From positions 1 to 64,000 of the forward strand of contig NZ_JADBGI010000013.1 in the NCBI RefSeq assembly GCF_014892575.1: a stretch of DNA of 64,000 nucleotides, in the 5' to 3' direction. Made by a program: the position numbers and the translations under genes. This stretch comes from Nocardiopsis coralli (GTDB lineage Bacteria > Actinomycetota > Actinomycetes > Streptosporangiales > Streptosporangiaceae). Shown one piece after another: positions 1 to 9,158 of the stretch (the first letter of the stretch is position 1; the number at the start of each line of letters is the position of its first letter). The notes under the pieces are model-generated. The model was given only the letters and a program-made list of their open reading frames with translations, did no database searches and was not told where the DNA came from.

Positions 1-117
1 GTTTTCTACTGATTCCCAGTCACTGAGATCACCTCACTGGTCGATCTGACCCCGCTCGACCTTCAAGGACGCCCAGCCGGCGGAAGTTTTTCCTGGGACG
101 ATTTCGGCCGACTCACG

Positions 118-735
118 ATGGAAACGGTTATTGGACGCTCTGGATCCGTCCGCGTGCAGAGGACATGGGAAGAGAATGGGAGCTTGCAATCGGACGTGCG
201 CTCAAAAGAAATTGGAAATGATGATTACATGCGCAAGCTGGGCATGGACTTTGTCCCCTGGGCAAAGAGGCCGAATATTTCAGTGCCAGGAAGTTCCTCA
301 AGCCCGAGCTTTCGAACAACCGTGTCTGACACTGAGATCCGCTGGGATCCCCTGGATGAAACATATCGCTTGCGAGGAGAAATCTTCTGGGGTGTCCTGA
401 GCTCGTTCTCCCAAGATGGGCGAATGTGCACCCGCCAGGTCCTGGACGGCCAGGAAGAGGGGCCGGTCTGGGAGTGGGCGCCGTCCGGCAAGCTCGTACT
501 TCAGGGGGTGCTCCACCACCCCTACGGACGCGTGGGCCCCTGGCACGAGTGGGACGAAACCGGCCGCCTGGCGAGCGAGACCATCTACGACGCCCTCGGC
601 AACCACATCATCGACCGCCACTTTGACGACGCAGGCAACCTCGCCCACGAACAACACCACGAGCCCACAAGCCTCTGGACCGACCCCGACACCGGGCAGG
701 AACGCCCCGCCCCCTGGCTCTGGTTCCGGTGCTGA
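118..735 (+). CDS. MORN/YwqK-like repeat protein, copy 1, 5'-truncated
   Basis: First of three tandem paralogues. The C-terminal half carries MORN-like units such as GPWHEWDETGRL and DRHFDDAGNLAHE, the pattern of the YwqK family, which is commonly annotated as antitoxin or immunity-like. Homology to copies 2 and 3 continues upstream of this ATG: bases 13-117 in the same frame encode GGSFSWDDFGRLT, matching the central part of the paralogues. A TGA at 10-12 closes that frame, and no usual start codon lies between it and 118. The gene is therefore probably a 5'-truncated or interrupted copy, about 205 residues against about 290-300 in its neighbours. It ends FRC where the others end WLWF. No catalytic motif is visible. 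Whether the remnant is expressed is unknown. Confidence 0.6.
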   Translation: METVIGRSGSVRVQRTWEENGSLQSDVRSKEIGNDDYMRKLGMDFVPWAKRPNISVPGSSSSPSFRTTVSDTEIRWDPLDETYRLRGEIFWGVLSSFSQDGRMCTRQVLDGQEEGPVWEWAPSGKLVLQGVLHHPYGRVGPWHEWDETGRLASETIYDALGNHIIDRHFDDAGNLAHEQHHEPTSLWTDPDTGQERPAPWLWFRC

Positions 736-837
736 CAGCGACAGGAGCAACACGACCCCCGCTACCCCGCCCCAACGGGGCGCCGGGAGCAGCAAGCAAC
801 GCCATGCGGGAGCGCACGGGAGGGGGAACGGAACTCG

Positions 838-1704
838 ATGCGCAAGACCAGCTCTGAGTTCTTGGATTTTCCCGAGGAAATGACCGCCTTCATGCAGGGC
901 CACCCGTACACGGGATACAGCATGGAGGAGGACGGCGGGGAACTGCTCATCCGCTCTTTCGTGCACGGGGTTGTCGTGGGGGTGGAGTTCTCGATCGACC
1001 CCGACTCCGGATCCCTCGTCAGTTACATGAACTCCACACAGGGGGGATGCACTTTCGGGGGCCTGTATGAATGGCAAGAGGGTTGCCTGCGCGAAGAGAG
1101 GATCACTGACGACCGGGGAAGCGTGAGGGTCGTCAGAGAGTGGGATCCCGACGGCTCACTCTCCCTCGACAAGCGCAGCAGGACCGTCAGCCAGGAGAAC
1201 TTGCAGCGTGACTCCGGGCGGGACTTTGTACCGTGGATCGAAACACCAAAGCTCCTGAGCGAAAGCTCGCTCGACCCGCGCAGATTCTTGTCCGGCGTGC
1301 ATCCCTCCATGGTGACCTGGGATGCGCTGGACGAGAGGTTCCGTTTTTGTGGTGAAGCGTTCTGGGGACACCTCGTGTCCACGACGGGTCGGGGACGCAC
1401 TCGTATGCGCCAACTCCTGGACGGCCGAGAGGAAGGCCCGGTCTGGGAATGGGCACCGTCCGGCAAACTCGTGCTCCAAGGCGTGCTCCACCACCCCTAC
1501 GGACGCGTGGGCCCCTGGCACGAGTGGGACGAAACCGGCCGACTTGCGAGCGAGACTATCTACGACGCCCTGGGCAACCACATGGTCGACCGCCACTTCG
1601 ACGACGCAGGCAACCTCGCCCACGAACAACACCACGAGCCCACAAGCCTCTGGGCCGACCCCGACACCGGTCGGCAACGCCCCGCACCCTGGCTCTGGTT
1701 CTGA
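838..1704 (+). CDS. MORN/YwqK-like repeat protein, copy 2
   Basis: A 288-residue protein with no signal peptide or membrane segment. The N-terminal half (about 1-130) is specific to this copy apart from the shared motif HPYTGYSMEEDG. The C-terminal 90 residues are nearly identical to copies 1 and 3, including PVWEWAPSGKLVLQGVLHHP and GPWHEWDETGRLASE. These alternating aromatic and glycine units resemble MORN repeats of the YwqK type. A purine-rich Shine-Dalgarno stretch lies just before the ATG. The three copies sit head to tail with 100-280 bp gaps, which suggests tandem duplication. The family link is from motif recognition, and the function (immunity or antitoxin role) is inference. Confidence 0.6.
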   Translation: MRKTSSEFLDFPEEMTAFMQGHPYTGYSMEEDGGELLIRSFVHGVVVGVEFSIDPDSGSLVSYMNSTQGGCTFGGLYEWQEGCLREERITDDRGSVRVVREWDPDGSLSLDKRSRTVSQENLQRDSGRDFVPWIETPKLLSESSLDPRRFLSGVHPSMVTWDALDERFRFCGEAFWGHLVSTTGRGRTRMRQLLDGREEGPVWEWAPSGKLVLQGVLHHPYGRVGPWHEWDETGRLASETIYDALGNHMVDRHFDDAGNLAHEQHHEPTSLWADPDTGRQRPAPWLWF

Positions 1705-1986
1705 CCCACCTACGCCAATACGGTGACTCCCCCACCGAGACCAAGACCGAGAACCGAGACCGGACAGGGTCGAGGAACGCGACAGCGGGGCCGGCAGCGA
1801 CCACCGGCCACCGCCCACGGTCCACCGCGAGCCCGGCAGGCAGCGGTCGAGAATGATCAACGGTCAGCGCCGATGCAGAAGACCTGAAGAGCGGCGTAGG
1901 GGCGCGGCCCTGGCCCATGCTGCGACACCCGCAGCGCCATCCCGGACGGGGGCAAGGATGCCCGGACGAGACAGCCACACGCCTCC

Positions 1987-2889
1987 GTGACGTCAGGAAT
2001 GTCGAGGGTACAGATGATCAGAGCAGACGGCCGTGAAGTCAGCTACTCCGAAAAGGGGCTTGCCCTGTTCCATGGGGAGGAATTCACTGGCTACAGCGTC
2101 ACCCACGACAGCGATTCTATCGACGTCCAGTCTTTCATCAGTGGCTTCGAATTCGGGATGTACTACGGGGTGCACCCTGAAACGGGGACGCTTACACACT
2201 TCACGCCCCTCCAGTTCGGCGGCATGACCCTGGGTGCAGAAGTGGAGTGGGATCAGCACGGTCGCGTGCGATCCGAGACCATCGCAGGGTTCGATGGATC
2301 CAACCGTGTGCTGAGGAAGTGGGGCGAAGACGGCCGGTTGCGTTCGGACCGGCGGGAGCAGGGCATTTTTTACGACCGTGCCTTCGAAGACCTGGGGCTG
2401 GGTTTTGTCCCGTGGATGCAGACCCCGAGAGCTCAGCTCGGCGATCGTGCAAAGAACTACAGCTTCGACCTCACCGCGGTGGTGCCTGAGAGCGAGCTCC
2501 GGTGGGATCCTCGCGATGAGAAGTCGCGCCTGAGGGGCGAAGCCTACTGGGGGTACCTGCTGTCCCGGACGGATCAGGGACGCACCCGCATGCGCCAGGT
2601 CCTGGACGGCCGAGACGAAGGGCCTGTCTGGGAGTGGGCACCGTCCGGAAAGCTCGTACTCCAAGGCGTGCTCCACCACCCCTACGGCCGCGTGGGTCCA
2701 TGGCACGAGTGGGACGAGACCGGCCGTCTGCTGAGCGAGACCGTCTACGACGCCCTGGGCAACCGCATCATCGACCGCCACTTCGACGAGACCGGAAACC
2801 TCGCCCACGAGCAACACCACGAACCCACACACCTGTGGACCGACCCCGACACCGGACAGGAACGTCCCGCGCCCTGGCTCTGGTTCTGA
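1987..2889 (+). CDS. MORN/YwqK-like repeat protein, copy 3
   Basis: About 300 residues from a GTG start; ATG codons at 1999 and 2014 are possible alternatives. It aligns with copy 2 throughout: HGEEFTGYSVTHDSD corresponds to QGHPYTGYSMEEDG, and the DFVPW/GFVPWMQTP motif is shared by all three. The last 90 residues repeat the GVLHHPYGRVGPWHEWDETG block with few changes. Conserved 3' halves combined with divergent 5' halves suggest gene conversion or selection for diversity in the N-terminal part. No toxin gene is visible next to it. The cellular target is unknown. Confidence 0.6.
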   Translation: MTSGMSRVQMIRADGREVSYSEKGLALFHGEEFTGYSVTHDSDSIDVQSFISGFEFGMYYGVHPETGTLTHFTPLQFGGMTLGAEVEWDQHGRVRSETIAGFDGSNRVLRKWGEDGRLRSDRREQGIFYDRAFEDLGLGFVPWMQTPRAQLGDRAKNYSFDLTAVVPESELRWDPRDEKSRLRGEAYWGYLLSRTDQGRTRMRQVLDGRDEGPVWEWAPSGKLVLQGVLHHPYGRVGPWHEWDETGRLLSETVYDALGNRIIDRHFDETGNLAHEQHHEPTHLWTDPDTGQERPAPWLWF

Positions 2890-3622
2890 AGGATCTACGG
2901 ATCTGGGGAGCTACGAGACCGACCGACCACGGCATCACGGCATCGACGTCCGCCACCCGGAACGCCCCATGCCCCCGAGACGCCAGTTTCGGTAGGCCCT
3001 TCCTGCTCACGCGAGCCTCACCGCCAGGACGCCCCGTCCACTCGCGGGCACCGGCTGCTGAAGAGGCGTCGCCTCCCGGGAGCGCTCGCCCACAGGTGCG
3101 CCCCAACCTCTCGCGGAGCTCCCCACTGGGTACATGTCGCCTTCTCGTCGTGCTCAGCCATGGGGGCGTGCCCGCCTCTCGCGACGCCGACCCATGAGGA
3201 CGCCCTGTGTGGAGCGCGAGCGCCGGCAGGTGCCACAGACGAAGCGCAAAGACCGAACCCCACACACAACCCGCAGGTGACCCCGCCTCCACCGCGACAA
3301 CTCTCCTCGGCGCGGCCACGAGACCCTGACCACGCACGCCGGCCGCATACCCGGTACCCGAACATCCGACCCGAAACGCGCTGGTATCTTCGCTGCTGGT
3401 CCATTGGGTCGAGGCACCGAGGCCGAGGGAGGCCGAGGACCGCAACGCTGCACCCCCGCCCGCTCCCCGAACCGCCCCACGGACCCACGGGCCCACGGGC
3501 CCACGGGCCCACGGGCCGACAGGCCCACGGACCACTGGCCCGCAGGCCCGCCTACCCGCAGCCCCACACCCCGACCCGAACCGACCCGCCGCCCGGACCG
3601 AGGACGCAGGAAGACCCCACGC
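2890..3622 (+). other. Non-coding gap before thymidine kinase
   Basis: No convincing coding region is seen. The open frames here are the composition-driven kind expected in GC-rich DNA. The gap ends with a GC-rich minisatellite (3476-3535) immediately upstream of the thymidine kinase gene. Confidence 0.5.
3476..3535. repeat. 9-bp minisatellite (CCACGGGCC)
   Basis: About six imperfect tandem copies of the 9-mer CCACGGGCC, with GGACC and GACAG variants at the edges. It lies about 90 bp upstream of the thymidine kinase start. Polymerase slippage is the likely origin. Confidence 0.7.
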
Positions 3623-4174
3623 ATGGCCGAGCTCAAGTACTTCACCGGTTCGATGAACTCGGGCAAGAGCACCATGGCTCTCCAGGAACACCACTCCCGC
3701 GGGGGTCAGGGCGTGCTCTACACCAAGCAGGACCGGGCCGGCTCGGGGATCATCTCCTCACGGCTGGGGCTCAAGGCGACCGCCGCCGAGGTCGGGGATG
3801 ATCTGGACCTCTACGACGACATCGCGGAACGCAACGTGCCGTACGTGATCATGGACGAGGCGCAGTTCCTGTCGCACAAGCAGGTGGGGCAGCTGGCCGG
3901 GGTCGTCGACGGGATGAAGATCGACGTGTACTGCTACGGGATCCTCACGGACTTCCAGGGGCAGCTCTTCCCCGGGTCGAAGAGGTTGGTGGAGCTCGCG
4001 GACAAGATAGAGGTCCTGCCGGTCTACGCCCGCTGCTGGTGCGGGAACCGGGCCACGCACAACGCGCGTGTGGTGGATGGGGTGATGGTGTACCGGGGCG
4101 AGCAGGTGCACATCGGCGGGAACGAGTCGTACACGACCCTGTGCAGGCACCACTTCATGGCTGGCGTGGCCTGA
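3623..4174 (+). CDS. tdk: Thymidine kinase
   Basis: Type II thymidine kinase, which phosphorylates thymidine with ATP in pyrimidine salvage in the cytoplasm. The 183-residue protein begins MAELKYFTGSMNSGKST, with the P-loop GSMNSGKS at residues 9-16. The DEAQF motif (78-82) gives Mg/ATP binding and the catalytic glutamate. The Zn-binding lasso domain is represented by CWC (138-140) and CRHH (174-177). Length fits the family (about 180-210). The open frame extends far upstream, but the ATG directly before the canonical N-terminus is the natural start. The gene converges with the type IV secretion-like operon that ends at 4189, only 14 bp away. Confidence 0.93.
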   Translation: MAELKYFTGSMNSGKSTMALQEHHSRGGQGVLYTKQDRAGSGIISSRLGLKATAAEVGDDLDLYDDIAERNVPYVIMDEAQFLSHKQVGQLAGVVDGMKIDVYCYGILTDFQGQLFPGSKRLVELADKIEVLPVYARCWCGNRATHNARVVDGVMVYRGEQVHIGGNESYTTLCRHHFMAGVA

Positions 4175-4188
4175 GGGCAGAACGGACG

Positions 4189-4962
4189 TTACTCCGGGAT
4201 CAGAGAAAAGAACTCACGGTCCAGCCGCGCCCTGAACTCATTCGCTTCAGCGTTATACGATCCCAGTGAGACATCATCTGTGGATGACATCGTCATCTGA
4301 TACACAGCACTTCTCTGCTGAACAACTACTACATACATAGTTCCGGAGCCACTCTCCGGCGTACCGTAGAAGTAGGTCGCTTCATCGCCGAGCGGGGATT
4401 CTCCCGTGTCCTGCACCTCACCCAGCTCAGGCTCTGCCGTATTCATCCACTCGTCATACGACTGGGACGCCAGTTCCTCGCGATCATCTTGAGGTGCGTA
4501 GATGACCGCCTCATACTCGAACGTAAAATCCCACGAAGCAGTTGAGTCAACACCCGACGGGGTCATGCCACCGGAGCACTCGTCAGAGCGCACAAGGTCG
4601 TTGTCGCCTGGTTCCCCTCCATCGAGGGATGAGTCATCGATGCTTCCGGGGTTCTCGGACCACTCAACGCGCCCCTGGCCCTCGTTCTCGACGATCCCAC
4701 ACATGTCGAACAGGTCTGACTCGAACTCCTCGCGAGGGGTGTCAGGTGGCTGGGGCGCGTACTGAGCCCCTTCATTGGAGTCCACCCCGGAGGAGAAGGA
4801 GGAGAACACCGTATTCAGCACCCAGGCAATGACACCGAACACCGCGAAGGCCGCAAGAGTTCCGCATCCGAACATCGCGAGCGCGGCTTTCCACCCGTGC
4901 AGCCCCTGCTTGACCGGCGTCTTCTCCCCAGGGTTCTCGTGCTTCTCATCCGTCTCAGTCAC
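4189..4962 (-). CDS. Membrane-anchored protein, last gene of T4SS-like operon
   Basis: Unrecognised protein of 257 residues. A charged N-terminal cytoplasmic tail (1-25) is followed by one transmembrane helix (about 27-53, ALAMFGCGTLAAFAVFGVIA) and an acidic extracytoplasmic domain of about 200 residues with several cysteines (MCGI, DECSGG) that could form disulfides. The start lies 2 bp after the stop of the NlpC/P60 gene, so it is the distal gene of the same minus-strand operon. An accessory role in the secretion complex or the cell envelope is inferred from position only. Confidence 0.7.
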   Translation of the reverse strand: MTETDEKHENPGEKTPVKQGLHGWKAALAMFGCGTLAAFAVFGVIAWVLNTVFSSFSSGVDSNEGAQYAPQPPDTPREEFESDLFDMCGIVENEGQGRVEWSENPGSIDDSSLDGGEPGDNDLVRSDECSGGMTPSGVDSTASWDFTFEYEAVIYAPQDDREELASQSYDEWMNTAEPELGEVQDTGESPLGDEATYFYGTPESGSGTMYVVVVQQRSAVYQMTMSSTDDVSLGSYNAEANEFRARLDREFFSLIPE

Positions 4963-4964
4963 GA

Positions 4965-6155
4965 TTAACCCTGCGCCTCCAGCTGCGACTTCACATCGGG
5001 GTGTTCGAGCGGGCGGGTGAATCCCATGATGTCCGCACGATTGGGGTCATCGTACTCGCGCACGGCGATCGGCCCACAGTTGGTGCACCAGGCCTCGACC
5101 ATGAGCCCATCACCGACAACCATTCCGAGGTGACCAGGCCCCGGAGGCTCCCCCTCACGCTGAACATCGAAAAAGACCAGGTCACCAGGTTGTTCCTCGC
5201 CTTCGTCGATCTCGGGGCCGAACTCCCATTGATCTTGCGAAACACGAGGGATCGTCACCCCGATGCTCTCGTAGGCCTTCATCACCAGGCCGGAGCAGTC
5301 GTAGCCTTCCGGGCCGGTGCCGCCCCAGATGTACGGAAGTCCGCGCTGGTCAAGAGCCCAGTCCACGACCGCCTGAGAGAGTTCGTCCGGGGCGGTACCG
5401 ATCGGTTCCCCGTCTTCGTCCAGCTCGCATTCCACCGCTGACTGACTGGGGTCCGAGGTAGTGAAGTCCCCTTCGGCATAACGATCGGCCCATTCGAGCA
5501 CGTCGTCCACGTACCACCAGGCGTGGTTGTAGCCGTAGATCGCTTGACGCACGTCGTCCTCGATCCCGTGCGCGATCAGGTAATCGGCAGCAGCGGGGAT
5601 GGCGTCGGCCGGGTCGTAGACGTTGACGACCCCGTCGTCATTGCCGTCGACCCCGTACCCCTCTTCGGGGCGGTCCTCGACATCCTGGATCGGCTCTCCG
5701 CCCCAACTGTTGCCGGCCGCTGATCCGTCCAGAGAGCCGAACTGCATCGGGCCGGCCGCGCCCCAGTCGTTGTGTCCCTCGGTGATCCCGGGCCCTTCCC
5801 AACGGCCGTGATGGGACTCCACTTGCCCGACCCCGGCGAGCACGTTCCAGGGGATGCCCCGGTCTTCCCCCGCCTCCTTGTAGAGCTCGAGATAGTTCTC
5901 TGGGATGGAGTCGTTGGCGTATCCACTGGCATCCGGCTGCTGCGTCTCGACATCTTCGGAGCAGATCATTCCGAGGCCCATCAGGGCGGCCAGCTGCTGC
6001 TGGGTCTGGGTGATGAACGTAGTCACCAGCAGGAGCGCAACCGTGACCGCAGCGGCAGCCACTGCAACGACCACACCAACCCATGTCAGGGCAGTCCCAC
6101 GACGGGCGTGCTCTGCTCTACGGGCGGCGAAGAGGGGGTTCAAGGTAGAGGTCAC
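4965..6155 (-). CDS. Secreted lytic transglycosylase / NlpC-P60 (C40) hydrolase
   Basis: Two-domain cell-wall hydrolase, VirB1-like in function: it would open peptidoglycan locally for a type IV secretion apparatus. Numbered from the GTG used here, a transmembrane or signal-anchor helix lies at about 24-48. A lysozyme/SLT-like domain runs from about 80 to 225, with the likely catalytic glutamate in GQVESHHG (E113). The C-terminal NlpC/P60 endopeptidase domain begins near 260, with catalytic Cys in YDCSGLVMKAY (C287) and His in GHLGMVVG (H342). This GTG overlaps the upstream TGA (GTGA), the usual translationally coupled arrangement. A GTG 51 bp further upstream (6206) is also open but would overlap the previous gene by 55 bp. 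Confidence 0.85.
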   Translation of the reverse strand: MTSTLNPLFAARRAEHARRGTALTWVGVVVAVAAAAVTVALLLVTTFITQTQQQLAALMGLGMICSEDVETQQPDASGYANDSIPENYLELYKEAGEDRGIPWNVLAGVGQVESHHGRWEGPGITEGHNDWGAAGPMQFGSLDGSAAGNSWGGEPIQDVEDRPEEGYGVDGNDDGVVNVYDPADAIPAAADYLIAHGIEDDVRQAIYGYNHAWWYVDDVLEWADRYAEGDFTTSDPSQSAVECELDEDGEPIGTAPDELSQAVVDWALDQRGLPYIWGGTGPEGYDCSGLVMKAYESIGVTIPRVSQDQWEFGPEIDEGEEQPGDLVFFDVQREGEPPGPGHLGMVVGDGLMVEAWCTNCGPIAVREYDDPNRADIMGFTRPLEHPDVKSQLEAQG

Positions 6156-6817
6156 TCCTCCCCGTGTTGTCCGGCCTCGGCGGGCTGGAAGTCGTGTACC
6201 TGCCACCCCTGGCCTTCGCTGGTCACGGTCACCGCGAACTCACCCAGGTCTTCGTCGAAGCCGGAGTCGGCGGTCTCGGTGATGGACTGCACCTCGACCA
6301 CGAAGGTGATCGAGTCGCCGCCGTACGTCCGCACTGACTCGACCTCAGCCCGCCCTTCGGCAACCGCTCCGGCCTCGGACCCTTCCTCCCAGAAGGCGCC
6401 GGCCCGGGTGTTCTCGGAGAGCACGTCGGCGTACTCATCGGTGGCGAGCTCCTCCATGCCGGCGAAGTAGACCTCCGGGTCCTCGTTGTAGTCGATGGTC
6501 CCGTAGGCCTCGCCGAATTCCCGGGCCTTAGCACCAGCGGCGAGAAGCTCGTCCTCGCTGAAGGGGAACCAGTCGAGAACGTCGATGTCTTCTTCCCCCG
6601 TGGTCGGTATCGGGCTCGGTTCGACCGTCGAGAAGCCGTCAGGCGACTCAGCGGTCCCTTGCCCTTCTCGCCCACCCTGTTCGTCTTCCGGGGCAGCTTG
6701 TTCTTCTCCGTCGTCACCGAATCCAGAGACGAAGAAGTACACCCCGAACGCGATCAGGGCGACGATCAGCGCGATGATGACCCTGCGCTGCGCCTGTTCT
6801 GAGAGTGGGTTCGGCAT
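6152..6817 (-). CDS. VirB8/TcpC-like conjugal transfer protein
   Basis: A 221-residue protein with a short cytoplasmic N-terminus and one transmembrane helix (about 12-31, VIIALIVALIAFGVYFFVSG). An acidic, glycine/proline-rich linker follows (32-75), then a compact alpha/beta domain to the end. This architecture is typical of VirB8/TcpC-type proteins in Gram-positive conjugation systems, where an NTF2-like domain sits outside the membrane. Sequence identity is not diagnostic by eye, so the call rests on architecture and on position between a VirB6-like gene (19 bp upstream) and the wall hydrolase (overlapping downstream). Confidence 0.65.
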   Translation of the reverse strand: MPNPLSEQAQRRVIIALIVALIAFGVYFFVSGFGDDGEEQAAPEDEQGGREGQGTAESPDGFSTVEPSPIPTTGEEDIDVLDWFPFSEDELLAAGAKAREFGEAYGTIDYNEDPEVYFAGMEELATDEYADVLSENTRAGAFWEEGSEAGAVAEGRAEVESVRTYGGDSITFVVEVQSITETADSGFDEDLGEFAVTVTSEGQGWQVHDFQPAEAGQHGEE

Positions 6818-6836
6818 GGGTCGAGGATTTCATCCG

Positions 6837-9158
6837 TCAGTCGTCGTTCAGCCAGAAGGGGACGTCACGCTTACGGTCCCGGGTTCCGCCGGAACCGCCT
6901 TCGCCCCAGAAGGGGGTGATCGGGGCGTTGTCGTTCCGCTTATTGGAGCCGGTCAGCCAGCTTCCTTCCCCGTCACCACGCTTGGAGGGAGCGGCCGGAG
7001 CCTGCCTGGGCTGGCGTGGCGGTGCCTTGCGCTCACGCTTCTCTCGGGGCGCTCCCCAACGGGAGCTCTGCCCACCGAGCGCGCCCTGAGGCGGGGTGTC
7101 CTCTCGGCCCTGGAAAATGCCCCGGCCACTCCCCGGGGCGGGACGTTCGGCAGCAGCAGCTCGGCCCCCGCCCGCTGGTACACCGCCGACGAATCCGCCG
7201 CCGCTTCCCTCATTGCTCCTGGAACCATCAGAGCGGCCTCCGGGGGCCGTCCCGAAGACGCCGCCCCAACCGCTGTCACCGGTTCCGGTGTAACCACCGC
7301 TGGGGCGAGGCGGAATGGAGGAGCCTTGCGATCCCCGGAGGTTGGGCGCTTCCTCCGTACTCCTGCCCCCGGGACCGGGGCCGGGACGCGGACCCCCGCC
7401 CCCGGAACCGCCGTTGCGGTTGACGTTCAGGGGAGGCGGAGCGTCGTTGCCACGCACGCGGCCGTATCCGCCACGTGCGCGGGCGCGCGCAGGTTCGCGG
7501 TCCGGCGTGGGGGCGTCGTCCTGAGGCACCGGCTGGTCCGTGCCGTTCCCCGCGGGCGTTCCAGCAGCGCCGGCAGCAAGCTGCGGAGCCCGACGACGGC
7601 CCCAGTTCTGCGCCCTGGCGTAGGCCACCGGGGGGAGAACAGCCGCGCTCCGGCCCAGCGCCTGGCTCTGCGCTGCGTCACTGACCACACGTGAGGTGAA
7701 GCTGTTGGCGTTGACCGAGCTGAACAGGTGCGCGAAGGGCTTCCGGTAGATGAAGAGTGCCAGCGTGAACAAGGCAAGCAGGATCATCTGAAGACCCCAG
7801 CCCAAGTTGCTCGACATGATCATCCCGTAAGCCATCACCAACAACGAGATCAGCATGACGATAAAAATCTGCTTGAGCAGAAGTCCGACTATGAGTTCCA
7901 ACCAACGCAGAAGGACCATCCGGCCGTAGCCAGGATGGATACCAATCAGGAAGAATATTGGAGCCAAGAGAAAAAGAAGGAGAAACGCTATCTTCAGGAC
8001 AATCAGCGCGACAGACGCAGCAAGAATCAATCCTCCAGCGAAGATTGACGAAAAGAGAGCAAGCGAGGCAACCCCGATACGACTCCCCGGATCTTCACCG
8101 GAGAACAGGGGATAGACGCTGGCATAGTTCTCTTCGATATCACCGGCAATATCTGAATAGGAATCTTGCTTATCACTCATGAGCTCAACTGCATCGACCT
8201 CTTCGTCGATGATCTGCTGCTGCTCAACACGAGTAATACCTTGAGCTGCCATCAGGTCCGTGCCATGCGCGAATTCAGCAGAGCGCGCCTCAACACCACT
8301 ACCGAACTGGCCTGCAACCCACGGTTGACACACCAGGCTTGACCACAACATGTCAGCGTTCCGACGCACCTGGTAGTCGGCTTCCGACTCCCAGTCAGCT
8401 CGCTCCGCCTGCTGGGCATTTGCAGGACAGACGCCCGCCCCTGAGCTTTGATTGGGTATCTGCCCTACGGCGCTGGTAACGAGCTGGGTCCCAGAGTTCA
8501 CCAGGCTGTTCGCAAGGCCCATGACTGTCGCAGGCTGGACAAGGATCCACATCCCCATAGCCGTAGCCAGAATCATCCAGAGGGAGGATTCGAGCGTGAG
8601 TGTCATGCGCCGTTTGATGAGGCCATACCAGCCCAGCCAGATGGTTCCCAGAATAATCAACGTTGGGATCAGTGGACGCCAAACACCATCCCGGAGGGCC
8701 GCCACACCGTCCTCCACCATCTCCGTGAGACTACTGAGAAGTCCATCTGACGTGGCCGCCTGATAGACCGTAATGGTGGACTGATTAATAGTCTTGGAAA
8801 GATCCCAAGCTGTATTTGAAAGTGTAGCCTGGGCCCCCTCAGAAATCCCATCGATGCACGTTTCCGTGATCATGTGCCACTGAGTTCCAGCAGTGCCATA
8901 TTGGCCATACATACTGGAATCCGGGGGCAGGCCTTCCGGAGAGTTGTCGATCGCGTCCTGGGACTGAGGAGGCACCAATAGCCCGTCAGAGCCCACACCA
9001 GCTGACTCCGGCAAGGGCGCCGGCTCTCCCGGGCACATCTCGTCCAAGGGGTTCGCCTGGGCCCCGGTGATCGGCAACAGCAGGAACCCGGCGCTGAGGA
9101 GAAGCATCATCACCACGCGTCGCCAGCTCCGCTTCGGGCCGTGCTGATGCGTCGTCAT
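6837..9158 (-). CDS. VirB6/TrbL-like conjugal transfer membrane protein
   Basis: A 773-residue polytopic protein. It starts with a signal peptide (about 1-36, cleavage near GAQA-NP), followed by an extracytoplasmic region and several hydrophobic segments (about 165-190, 200-245, 370-415, 425-490). These include VALIVLKIAFLLLFLLAPIF and LLLKQIFIVMLISLLVMAYG. The last 240 residues are Pro/Gly/Arg-rich and probably unstructured in the cytoplasm. This is the layout of the VirB6/TrbL inner-membrane pore component in actinobacterial type IV secretion-like clusters. It is the first gene of the minus-strand operon reading towards 4189. The VirB4-type ATPase expected next to it is not adjacent but lies at the right end of the window. 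Confidence 0.8.
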   Translation of the reverse strand: MTTHQHGPKRSWRRVVMMLLLSAGFLLLPITGAQANPLDEMCPGEPAPLPESAGVGSDGLLVPPQSQDAIDNSPEGLPPDSSMYGQYGTAGTQWHMITETCIDGISEGAQATLSNTAWDLSKTINQSTITVYQAATSDGLLSSLTEMVEDGVAALRDGVWRPLIPTLIILGTIWLGWYGLIKRRMTLTLESSLWMILATAMGMWILVQPATVMGLANSLVNSGTQLVTSAVGQIPNQSSGAGVCPANAQQAERADWESEADYQVRRNADMLWSSLVCQPWVAGQFGSGVEARSAEFAHGTDLMAAQGITRVEQQQIIDEEVDAVELMSDKQDSYSDIAGDIEENYASVYPLFSGEDPGSRIGVASLALFSSIFAGGLILAASVALIVLKIAFLLLFLLAPIFFLIGIHPGYGRMVLLRWLELIVGLLLKQIFIVMLISLLVMAYGMIMSSNLGWGLQMILLALFTLALFIYRKPFAHLFSSVNANSFTSRVVSDAAQSQALGRSAAVLPPVAYARAQNWGRRRAPQLAAGAAGTPAGNGTDQPVPQDDAPTPDREPARARARGGYGRVRGNDAPPPLNVNRNGGSGGGGPRPGPGPGGRSTEEAPNLRGSQGSSIPPRPSGGYTGTGDSGWGGVFGTAPGGRSDGSRSNEGSGGGFVGGVPAGGGRAAAAERPAPGSGRGIFQGREDTPPQGALGGQSSRWGAPREKRERKAPPRQPRQAPAAPSKRGDGEGSWLTGSNKRNDNAPITPFWGEGGSGGTRDRKRDVPFWLNDD

